Shown here: positions 27,564 through 35,419 of the stretch, piece after piece
Layout of the letters: every line of letters starts with the position of its first letter
Position numbering within the stretch: position 1 is the stretch's first letter
NCBI RefSeq assembly: GCF_026240095.1
Contig: NZ_JAPIVG010000001.1
Span: forward strand, 186,001 to 250,000
Length of the DNA stretch: 64,000 nt
Direction: 5' to 3'
Origin: Pedobacter sandarakinus
GTDB lineage: Bacteria; Bacteroidota; Bacteroidia; Sphingobacteriales; Sphingobacteriaceae
Notes under the pieces: generated by a model
Databases searched by the model: none
The model's input: only the letters and a program-made list of their open reading frames with translations
Told to the model about the DNA's origin: nothing
Program-made: the position numbers and the translations under genes

Positions 27564-28066
27564 AATAAATTCGTTAAAGTTTGTTTCAAATTAAGTTCGT
27601 GATGGTTAGTCACTTCATTTACCAGATTTTTCATCCAGATAAGTTTGTAGAATTTTTGGATCGTCTAGGTAAACAACTGATTGAGTAATCTTCAGTTGTA
27701 ATGCGATAATTGCTAAACCATCTCCCTAACAGAAATTCAATACTTTAGGAGAAATAATTTAAACAAATAGGTACCTTACAATGAACCTCTCTGTTTACTT
27801 AGTCGACACATGTACGGGTTGACCAAAATAACGTTGATTAGGAGATTCATCTGGACCTTTCCAAAATAGGGCAACCAGCTTGATAACTTAAAGAATAAGC
27901 CTGGTGACTTAATCGTTCTGTAGAGCCCTTTAACTTAACTAGCGAGAGAGAAAAAATCTGTTTATTTAGTGGTAGTTTGCCACTCTTGGCCTTCCCTTCC
28001 GTATGAGCAGTTACATTGAGGGCATCAGCCGAATTATTCTAAGTTTGTTTATGCCATATTTTGTTG

Positions 28067-28088
28067 TTTAGGTTTAGGTTTAGGTTTA
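28067..28088 (+). repeat. TTTAGG hexamer repeat
   Basis: Three full copies of TTTAGG plus TTTA stand in the noncoding 5' region. This is probably a slippage-prone simple repeat, with no assigned role. Confidence 0.6.
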
Positions 28089-28141
28089 TCTATCATATAT
28101 TTCTAATCTGCAGTTAGATGTTCGTTGTAAAAAATGCTAAC

Positions 28142-28157
28142 CCTAAAACGTTTTAGT
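28142..28157. promoter_or_regulatory. LacI-type operator, SusCD pair 1 unit (proximal)
   Basis: CCTAAAACGTTTTAGT matches the consensus at 15 of 16. Its centre is 76 bp from the next operator, close to seven helical turns, a spacing that would allow looping by a tetramer or paired dimers. Confidence 0.8.
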
Positions 28158-28217
28158 ATTATTGCCTAAAAAAATTTTCAGAAAGACAATAAGGTAATCA
28201 TACACAATAACTTGCAA

Positions 28218-28233
28218 ACTAAAACGTTTTAGT
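28218..28233. promoter_or_regulatory. LacI-type operator, SusCD pair 1 unit (distal)
   Basis: ACTAAAACGTTTTAGT is a perfect 16-bp palindrome and the best copy in the window. It lies 655 nt upstream of the first codon at 27563 and 268 nt past the ROK stop. Confidence 0.82.
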
Positions 28234-28500
28234 TTTTTTGGCAAAAAAAAGGCCACGTTTAGATGGCTCATATATCTATGGTAAAGTTGGTTAGACTTAC
28301 CATGATGACTTAACTTTTGTTAAATCACACTACAATAATAATCAAAAATTATAATAAAAGAGATTTTACCTATATTTTTTTTGTTTTCATTTTATTTTTC
28401 CAGTAATAGAATTTAAAAGATCGTAAAAAAAAAGATTTTAATCCATTTTTGAAGGTGAAAAATTGATTTCATAATTTCACCTTCAAAAACGAAGAGTTTC

Positions 28501-29376
28501 TTAGATTAAAGTTACATCGCAACAGCTGGCAGCACCTATTAAAGTAGCGTGTTCTTTCAATTCAGAGATTTTTATGGTCGCCTGGATATCATTTCCTTTA
28601 AGCGTTGCTTTTAATTCTGGTGCAAAGGCATCAAAAGCCTGCGAAATATTTCCACCGACAATAACAGAATCGATTTTGTTTGCATTGATAATCGGAATCA
28701 AAAACTGAGCAAGATTATATCCAAATTCCATAAACACTCGGGTAGAATGATAGTCTGTATCAACCAGCGCCACGAGTTCTTTCACACCAGGAACCTCTTT
28801 ATTTGTGAGTTGTTTGTATCTCTTTACAAACCAACGTGTAGATAAATAATCTTCTGCTATTCCATCCAAAAATGATGAGTTCCACAAATCGGCGTCTATG
28901 GCTTTATATTTTAAACAAATTGAAGAGCCTAATCCGGTCCCCAGTGTTAAACCAAGTACATTTAAATTACCTTTTGCTGCACCCGCAAATACTTCGCCTT
29001 GTAAAAACCCGGCTGCATCATTTATAAAATGGATTTGTTCTAGTGGAATATCCAGTCGATTTGATAATTCTTCCTTAATATTGATATTGTATAATGCCTG
29101 AAATTTGTCTTGATCCTTAATTAGGGAAACTCCCTCTTCATAATCAAATGGTCCGGGCATAGCCACTCCTAAGCTCCTTTCACCATTTTTTATACCTTTA
29201 AACGCTTGGCTAATAATATCACACCATGCCCCTAGAATTTCCTCTTTACCCTCTTGCGAGTTCACAGGCATACGCCTTATCGAATCATTAATTAACGTTC
29301 TAGTATCTAAATCTACCAATGCGGCCGTAATATGCGAACCACCAATATCTACACCCAATGCTACAGGCTTTTCCAT
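28501..29376 (-). CDS. ROK-family sugar kinase lacking the CxCG zinc motif
   Basis: 291 aa, cytoplasmic. The ATP/phosphate motif is GVDIGGSHITAALVD; the substrate-site region is FINDAAGFLQGEVFAGAAKG, with the catalytic Asp in NDAAG; the second nucleotide motif is GLTLGTGLGSSICL, and VIVGGNIS lies near the C-terminus. The typical ROK zinc-binding GHxxxxxCxCGxxGC segment is absent, as in a divergent group of Bacteroidota ROK kinases. It probably phosphorylates a hexose from the pathway, with mannose the natural guess from the neighbouring GH92 (58 nt upstream). It is the last gene of a three-gene unit under the operator at 34161. Confidence 0.85.
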   Translation of the reverse strand: MEKPVALGVDIGGSHITAALVDLDTRTLINDSIRRMPVNSQEGKEEILGAWCDIISQAFKGIKNGERSLGVAMPGPFDYEEGVSLIKDQDKFQALYNINIKEELSNRLDIPLEQIHFINDAAGFLQGEVFAGAAKGNLNVLGLTLGTGLGSSICLKYKAIDADLWNSSFLDGIAEDYLSTRWFVKRYKQLTNKEVPGVKELVALVDTDYHSTRVFMEFGYNLAQFLIPIINANKIDSVIVGGNISQAFDAFAPELKATLKGNDIQATIKISELKEHATLIGAASCCDVTLI

Positions 29377-29433
29377 TCTTCTTATTATTACTTTTTAATC
29401 TTTTATCTATTTTATCAAATTTGGCGTTGGCAG

Positions 29434-31701
29434 TTATTTACTGAGCGAAAATGGCTTATCCGTAACTGCAATGCCTCTGGTAGTCGATGGTTTGCTGCTC
29501 ATCGTTAATTTCAATGTACCTCCATTAATCAAATCCTGATGTGTAATGAAGTTACGTGTATATGTTGTACCGTTTAAACTGGCTCCGGCGATGTACACAT
29601 TTGTTGCATTGTTGTCTTCAGCATCGATAATAAACTTCTTTCCATTTTCTAAATTAATAGTGGTTTTTTTAAACATCGGACTCCCTAAAACATATTCACC
29701 TGTGCCTGGCGTAACGCTATAGAAACCTAGCGCACTTAATACATACCATGATGAGGTTTGTCCTTGGTCTTCATCTCCCGGATAGCCATTTTCTGTTGCG
29801 TTATATAATTTTTGCATTACTTCGCGGGCATGGTATTGGGCCTTCCACGGTTGGTTTGCATAGTTATAGAGGTACACCATATGTTGGATGGGTTGATTGC
29901 CGTGAGCGTACTGACCCATGTTAGCCATTACCATCTCAGTCATTTCATGAATCATTCCGCCATAGGTACCCACATTAACCTTGTTGGGCTGTGAAAATAC
30001 CGAGTCGAGCTTGGCCGTAAAATTTTCATTACCGCCCATCATATTAATCAATCCTTTTGTGTCTTGAAAAACCGACCATTGCCAATGCCATGCGTTTCCC
30101 TCGGTAAATGGTCCACCCCATTCTGTAGGATCAAACTTTGGTGCCCACTGTCCGTTAACATCCTTACCACGCATAAAACGCGTAGCCGGATCGTATACAT
30201 TTCTGTAGTTGTACATCTGGCGTTCGAAGATATCCATATAGTATTTGTTGCCTATGGCTTTTGCAAGTTCGTAACCACAATAGTCATCGTAAGCATATTC
30301 TAGTGTTTTTGCAGTGGCCTCTCTGTATTTAGGATAAGGCACATATCCCAACTGATAATACTCCCGCCAGCCGTCTCTTCCATTTGCAGGCCCCCAAGGC
30401 CCCTTATTTGTAGCCTCATGTAAGTATGCATCTAACGCCTTTTTTGGATCAAAAGTACGCAGGCCCTTTGCCCAAGCGTCGGCAAAAAGAGAAATGGCGT
30501 GGTTGCCAATCATACTCCCGGCCTCACTAGGGAAAGACCAGGAAGGTAACCAACCGCACTGATCATAAGCATCTAACATTGCTTGCATATAGCGGCCATG
30601 CATTTCAGGCTGGATCAGTGTATTCAAGGGAAATTGTGCCCTAAAAGTATCCCAAAAGCCAGTATCTGTATACATATAACCGGCATGAACAGTTCCGTCG
30701 TAAGGGCTAAAGTAATATGGCTTACCATCTGGCCCTATCTCATAAAATTTCCTAGAAAATAAGCTAGCCCTAAAAAAGCAAGAATAAAAGGTTTCTGTAT
30801 CTTCTTTTGTACCGCCTTCTACCAGAATTTTGCCCAATGACTTGTTCCAAACTGCAGCAGCTTTAGCTTTTGTTTGTTCTAAAGATTTATCGCTTCCAAG
30901 TTCATTTTTTAGATTTAATTCTGCTTGGACTAAACTGATGTATGATGATGCTGTTTTAACTTGTACCGTTGCACCATTTTTAAATTCAAGGTAAGCCCCT
31001 TTTCCAAATCCATCAGCCATTAAAGAATCTGGTTTGATGGTGTTTTTCTTGTTCTCCCACGTACCGTAAGCTTTAAAAGGCTGATCAAATTGCAGCACAA
31101 AATAGCTTTTCCAACCTTTTTTAAACCCCTCCCCGTTATTAACGTAACCAGTAATTTTATTTTCTTTAGGATAGATTTGCACACCACTTAAACGCGTATA
31201 TCCATCTAAAATTAAATAGCTTTTCTTTCCCTTTGGATAAGAAAATCTTAAATGGGCACCTCTTTCAGATGGGGAAATCTCTGTGCTGATATCATTGTCT
31301 AACCTAACCTTGTAGTAATTCGGTTTGGCAATTTCGTTGGCATGGCTAAACTTGGCTTCACGCCTGTTTTCGTCTACTACAAGCTCATCAACCATTGGCA
31401 TTAATGAAAAAACGGCATAATCCCTGGTCCACGAACTGCACTGATGTGCTTGCTGAAAGCCCCTTATTTTATCTTTGCTGTATTGGTATTTCCATCCATC
31501 GCCATTCCGACCGGTTTGTGGCGTCCAGGTATGCATACCAAAGGGTAAGGCGGTTGTTGGATAAGTGTTTCCTCTAGTTAATTCGTGTTTGGAATTAGTT
31601 CCCTGGAGGGTGTTTACATAATTGACCAAGTCTTTCTGCTGCGCCATTAACCCATTGGCAGCCAGGCAGAATAAAATGGTAGTGACTAATTTTGGTTTCA
31701 T
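29434..31701 (-). CDS. GH92 alpha-mannosidase 2, predicted exo-alpha-1,2
   Basis: 755 aa with a signal peptide ending about GLMAQ. Motifs include YTDTGFWDTFRAQFP, GWLPSWSFPSE, FTEGNAWHWQW and GYPGDEDQGQTSSWYVLSALGFYSVTP. Residue mapping by spacing gives general acid Glu534, base pair Asp643/Asp645 and the alpha-1,2 His585-Glu586, each exactly one number above BT3990. It also carries GNQP (601-604), as its paralogue at 15924 does. It should act in the periplasm on imported manno-oligosaccharides, feeding the ROK kinase downstream. It starts 28 nt after the unknown 723-aa gene. Confidence 0.93.
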   Translation of the reverse strand: MKPKLVTTILFCLAANGLMAQQKDLVNYVNTLQGTNSKHELTRGNTYPTTALPFGMHTWTPQTGRNGDGWKYQYSKDKIRGFQQAHQCSSWTRDYAVFSLMPMVDELVVDENRREAKFSHANEIAKPNYYKVRLDNDISTEISPSERGAHLRFSYPKGKKSYLILDGYTRLSGVQIYPKENKITGYVNNGEGFKKGWKSYFVLQFDQPFKAYGTWENKKNTIKPDSLMADGFGKGAYLEFKNGATVQVKTASSYISLVQAELNLKNELGSDKSLEQTKAKAAAVWNKSLGKILVEGGTKEDTETFYSCFFRASLFSRKFYEIGPDGKPYYFSPYDGTVHAGYMYTDTGFWDTFRAQFPLNTLIQPEMHGRYMQAMLDAYDQCGWLPSWSFPSEAGSMIGNHAISLFADAWAKGLRTFDPKKALDAYLHEATNKGPWGPANGRDGWREYYQLGYVPYPKYREATAKTLEYAYDDYCGYELAKAIGNKYYMDIFERQMYNYRNVYDPATRFMRGKDVNGQWAPKFDPTEWGGPFTEGNAWHWQWSVFQDTKGLINMMGGNENFTAKLDSVFSQPNKVNVGTYGGMIHEMTEMVMANMGQYAHGNQPIQHMVYLYNYANQPWKAQYHAREVMQKLYNATENGYPGDEDQGQTSSWYVLSALGFYSVTPGTGEYVLGSPMFKKTTINLENGKKFIIDAEDNNATNVYIAGASLNGTTYTRNFITHQDLINGGTLKLTMSSKPSTTRGIAVTDKPFSLSK

Positions 31702-31729
31702 TGTGTATTTGTTTGTGTTTATTGTGTTT

Positions 31730-33901
31730 CTACCAAGCGATTTTGACTGTTACACCTTCGCTGGAATTCTCAAAACCGAGTAAAAGGGTTTTAGACTCGT
31801 CATCCCACTCATTTCTCGATAATTCTAACTCCTTGGAACCTAGCGCAGCAGTTATTAATGTTGGCTTTGCAGGCAGTAAAATTCTCATTATGTTTTTAGT
31901 GTTGACAGGACTTTTGGCTATAAATTGATAGGAGCTAGATCCAAATTCCTCATCGGTTACCCTGGCGGCCGCCGCTAAAACCTGTGGCTTTTTACTTTTA
32001 ACAGCCTGTACATCGTAAAGGTAAGCCTGGGCATTAGGCGCTATAACCTTGCTTTTCAATATTGGAAGTTGAGGATCGAATAAGTCGATATATGTACCGC
32101 TTAGTGTTAATGGCGATTTGCTTTTGCCTTCATCCAATACCGCAGCAATAACAAATGGACCCCGCCGTAAAACAAAGTTGTTCTTAAGAATAAGGTCGCC
32201 CGCCTTTGCATCTTTCTCATAAGCTTGGGCAATTAGCGCTAGAAATTGCTGATCTCCATTATCGGACATAATTAATTCTTTCGGGTCGGTTCTTACCACA
32301 TATACCCTACCTTTACCGACAGCATTTCCAATTAAATTCTCGTCTGTAGGTATTCCTAACAATTTAAAAAGATGCGCTGATGGCGCAGCGAATTTATTAT
32401 TTCCGGTATTCCACCACTCTTTAACATTTTGGAATGGATCGGTATCTTTTCCATAATAAAGCAATACACCACCATTTTTAACCCATTTTGCCAATTCCTC
32501 ATGAAATGAGGAAGATAGGGGTTTCATATTCGAATAGCTCATAATTAACACTTTGATGTCTTTCAAAGTATTTTTATTTGCCAGGTTTTCAATGTGAACC
32601 GTTTCAATGGGTATACCTTGCTTAAGCAGTGGAATGGCCATACCGTAAAAATTAGATAACTGTGGATCACTGTAGCCCGCATGCGTTGGGAAACGTTGAA
32701 ACATCATGGAGTTAGACAATAACACGCCTATACCCCGACTACCGTTTAGGTGATTGTCTGATTTGGGCATCTGGTTTAAGGAGTTAACCATTACCTGCAT
32801 TTGGGTAGCATAGTCTGGTGAAATTGGCTGCTTTTCCTTCAGCCCTTCAACTGGAAATTTACCATTATAAATTCGATTTGGCCAGGGCATCACTTCATAG
32901 TTATCTACCATGGGATATAACAATTCGGCGGTAAATGTGGCCTGGTAGTTGACCTTATAGTCATCCCAAGATCTGCTTCGGTCTTCAATCGGATCGGTTA
33001 AAAAATAAATCTTTCTTCCGGTAGGAGCCGTCATCGAAACCATAGAACCATATTCCAAGAAAGCATTTTCAAAAACACGCTCTTTTTTTATACCATTATA
33101 AAAGATTGGCTCTCTTGCCGTACCTGTCCAAACTTGGGCAATGTACCCATCCATTCCCTTTAAATTTGCCAAACTTGCCTCAGGGCTTACAATTTGCCAG
33201 GATGAGTAGTTGATTAACGAATGAGTTGGCACAAAACATTTTACCCGTGTACCTTTACTTTCGCTATAAGATTTTACATAACTAAAAACCTCTTTTAAAG
33301 CATTGAAATAAAGCTGATATTTTAGTTTGGAAGAAAGGTAGGTAGCCTCGGGCGACTCATGTTGAGCCATCCAGGGGAAACCATAAAATTTCTGCCATTC
33401 ATCTTTAAAAGTTTGGCTATACCCTGCACGAGCCCAAAATTCTGGTTCTTCTAAATAAATTGCGGTTACGCCTGCATCTATCGCCCTTTTAACATGGCCT
33501 TTCATATACTCAAGGAAACTTGAGGTGGGTACAATATAGGGTACGTTCTTACCATGCCAGATGGTTTCTCCATTTTGCATCATCTGCCCTTCTCCGAGGT
33601 GATTTTTTCCATCCCAATCTCCAAGAAAATAATCCTGATACTGGCCCCAGGCAATACCAGTCATGAATTGAACTTCGTAACCTTTATCTTTATATCCTCT
33701 TATACGATCCTCGAAACTTCCACCATCGTTTATACCATACACCATGGCAATATCGGCCCGTACATCATAATTAGCACTCCATGGGGCTGCAACCTGAAAT
33801 GAGGTTTTCTGTTTTGACTTTGTTTGAGCGAAGCTACCTAGCGCAGAAATACAAGCCAATGCCAAAAGCATAAAAAAACCATAATTGCCCTGTTTATTCA
33901 T
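31730..33901 (-). CDS. Secreted TIM-barrel-like protein, candidate new glycoside hydrolase
   Basis: 723 aa with a signal peptide (to about LGSFAQ). I do not recognise the family. Residues about 45-380 look like a (beta/alpha)8 barrel: DIAMVYGIND, TAIYLEEPEFWARAGYS with acids at 151, 152 and 154, YVKSYSESKGTRVKCFVPTH, GMDGYIAQVWTGTAREP, KIYFLTDPIED and VDNYEVMPWPNRIY. Residues about 400-560 resemble the GATase-like trimerisation domain of GH42-type enzymes (IKVLIMSYSNMKPL, LAKWVKNGGVLLYYGKDTDPF), followed by a beta-rich tail. The order barrel, GATase-like, beta recalls GH42 and GH164. In this locus a beta-mannosidase-like activity is a hypothesis only. It is first in the unit with GH92-2 and ROK. 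Confidence 0.6.
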   Translation of the reverse strand: MNKQGNYGFFMLLALACISALGSFAQTKSKQKTSFQVAAPWSANYDVRADIAMVYGINDGGSFEDRIRGYKDKGYEVQFMTGIAWGQYQDYFLGDWDGKNHLGEGQMMQNGETIWHGKNVPYIVPTSSFLEYMKGHVKRAIDAGVTAIYLEEPEFWARAGYSQTFKDEWQKFYGFPWMAQHESPEATYLSSKLKYQLYFNALKEVFSYVKSYSESKGTRVKCFVPTHSLINYSSWQIVSPEASLANLKGMDGYIAQVWTGTAREPIFYNGIKKERVFENAFLEYGSMVSMTAPTGRKIYFLTDPIEDRSRSWDDYKVNYQATFTAELLYPMVDNYEVMPWPNRIYNGKFPVEGLKEKQPISPDYATQMQVMVNSLNQMPKSDNHLNGSRGIGVLLSNSMMFQRFPTHAGYSDPQLSNFYGMAIPLLKQGIPIETVHIENLANKNTLKDIKVLIMSYSNMKPLSSSFHEELAKWVKNGGVLLYYGKDTDPFQNVKEWWNTGNNKFAAPSAHLFKLLGIPTDENLIGNAVGKGRVYVVRTDPKELIMSDNGDQQFLALIAQAYEKDAKAGDLILKNNFVLRRGPFVIAAVLDEGKSKSPLTLSGTYIDLFDPQLPILKSKVIAPNAQAYLYDVQAVKSKKPQVLAAAARVTDEEFGSSSYQFIAKSPVNTKNIMRILLPAKPTLITAALGSKELELSRNEWDDESKTLLLGFENSSEGVTVKIAW

Positions 33902-34246
33902 AATGCTATTGCTTTAAATCTAAATCGTAAGAATGCTGGAGATTTCGAATTAACGCCCAGTGGAATAATCATTGAAAGTTTAGGTCTTATCATACGGCTT
34001 TATCTATGGATTAAACCGGAGATTAATTTCTCTAGTGAATTTGAACATTTGGGCAATTTATTTGGTTAAAGATAAATCGATTTACCTAATTTAAACTAAG
34101 TGACATACAAAACTTACACAGCTGTAAGGCTAGTTAGTATCACATTAGTACTAGATTTTAAATAAAACGTTTTACTAACTCAATATTAAAAATAAAAATG
34201 CCATTTGTTGACAATAATCTAGCAACATTTATGTGACACTAAGCGA
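33902..34246. other. Intergenic 5' region of the 723-aa gene unit
   Basis: It contains the operator at 34161 and a weak -7 candidate on minus (TATCTTTA, 34067-34074). Otherwise it is AT-rich without genes. The LacI gene ends at its right edge with no clear hairpin. Confidence 0.45.
34161..34176. promoter_or_regulatory. LacI-type operator, 723-aa protein/GH92-2/ROK unit
   Basis: AATAAAACGTTTTACT (14 of 16 to consensus, TAAAACGTTTTA core) lies 260 nt upstream of the start at 33901 and 71 nt past the LacI stop codon. Confidence 0.75.
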
Positions 34247-35248
34247 CTACCTTTCGATTAACTTGGTGGGGATAATAACTCGGTTAGATTCGTTTTTTGT
34301 TTTGGAAGATAACTGACTTAAAATTAATCTGATAACGGTTTCGGCAATTTCTTCAAGGGGTTGCTGAACTGCCGAGATACCTGGGGTATGAAGTTCGAAG
34401 ACTTCATGATCATCATAAGCTATGACAGCCAACTCATCCCCTATTTTTTTGTTAATCAGTTTTAGTACCTTGAGTCCGCTTATTGCAAGATAATTGGTCG
34501 CAAATAATACGGCGTCGGTATCAGTAGAAGTAAACAGTTTTTTAATTTGCGCAATGGTTTCATCCTCATTTTGGTTAAAATGAATCTTAACAATCAACTC
34601 CTCATCAAATGGGATATGATGATCTTCTAGTGCTTTCTTATATCCATCTAAACGCTCAGTAATCTGTTGAACATCGATATCAGTGGTAACTAATGATATT
34701 CTCTTTTTTCCCTTTTTGATAAAACTTTCGATAGACTGATATGAGGCATTAAAGTGATCTGCACCAACGTAGTTTGTATCTACCGTTGGCAAGTTTCTGT
34801 CGAACAGAATTACCGGTTTATCATCACTCAAAAGTTGCTGAATATCATCTTCAATTCCTTTTATTGGCGAGATGATGTAGCCATCTACTTTCCTGGATTT
34901 GAACATATTGATAAGCTCTTTTGCCTTATCTACACTGTTTTCGGTACTTGAATAAATAATTTTATAACCTTTTCTATACGCTTTATCTTCAATTAACCTG
35001 GCAATACGAGAAAAGAAAGAGTTTGAAATGTCTTCTATAATTAAACCTATGATATTAGAATTACCTGTTCTTAAACTTCGTGCAATCTGATTAGGTTTAT
35101 ATCCGCTCTCTTGAATTATTTTTTCTACGTTTTTGATAACCGCTTCACTAATAGATTTCTCTTTGGCTTTACCATTAATGATAAAAGATACGGTTGTGAT
35201 AGATACGCCTGCCTGTAAGGCGATATCTTTAATAGAGAGAGATTTCAT
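34247..35248 (-). CDS. LacI/GalR-family transcription regulator of the mannan region
   Basis: 333 aa. The N-terminal helix-turn-helix is IKDIALQAGVSITTVSFIINGK (about 5-26), with Phe where many family members have Arg after TVS. The hinge region PNQIARSLRTGNSN carries the Leu that typically inserts into a central CpG. The periplasmic-binding-like effector domain runs from about 60 (IIGLIIEDISNSFFSRI, VDGYIISPIKGI, DAVLFATNYLAISGLKVL, VIAYDDHEVFELHTPGISAVQQP). The operators found nearby all have a central CG, fitting this family. The effector is likely a sugar or sugar phosphate from the pathway. A weaker operator precedes the gene, suggesting autoregulation. Confidence 0.93.
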   Translation of the reverse strand: MKSLSIKDIALQAGVSITTVSFIINGKAKEKSISEAVIKNVEKIIQESGYKPNQIARSLRTGNSNIIGLIIEDISNSFFSRIARLIEDKAYRKGYKIIYSSTENSVDKAKELINMFKSRKVDGYIISPIKGIEDDIQQLLSDDKPVILFDRNLPTVDTNYVGADHFNASYQSIESFIKKGKKRISLVTTDIDVQQITERLDGYKKALEDHHIPFDEELIVKIHFNQNEDETIAQIKKLFTSTDTDAVLFATNYLAISGLKVLKLINKKIGDELAVIAYDDHEVFELHTPGISAVQQPLEEIAETVIRLILSQLSSKTKNESNRVIIPTKLIER

Positions 35249-35331
35249 TATTAATGGTTGTTTTCAAAGTGGCCTCAATTTTTTTTATTGAGTTTTGGCT
35301 AAGATAATGTATAATCGTTAATTTCTAGGAA

Positions 35332-35347
35332 TGTTAACCGTTTTAGT
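35332..35347. promoter_or_regulatory. Weak operator before the LacI gene
   Basis: TGTTAACCGTTTTAGT matches the consensus at 12 of 16: the right half is perfect and the left half poor. It lies 84 nt upstream of the regulator ATG, near a TATCTTAG -7-like box (minus, 35299-35306), consistent with autoregulation. Confidence 0.4.
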
Positions 35348-35380
35348 TGGTAGAAATACCGTTAATTTTTGTTAAAACTA

Positions 35381-35410
35381 AAAAGGGCGCCGAATTGGGC
35401 GCCCTTTTTA
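35381..35410 (-). terminator. Terminator between SusCD pair 2 and the LacI gene
   Basis: AAAAGGGCGCC..GGGCGCCCTTTTT forms a GC-rich stem with a T tract on minus just after the SusD stop at 35420. It insulates the regulator gene from the transporter unit. Confidence 0.85.
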
Positions 35411-35419
35411 AGATGGTTA

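Larger units (their letters stand above)
27564..28500. other. 937-nt 5' region with two operators
   Basis: This long gap upstream of the discoidin-SusC-SusD unit holds two LacI-type palindromes (28142, 28218), a short TTTAGG repeat (28067) and a stretch at about 27840-28025 whose minus strand resembles a degraded transposase zinc ribbon (CPQC in one frame, GKAKSGK in the next). I see no intact gene. The ROK gene ends at its right edge. Confidence 0.5.
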
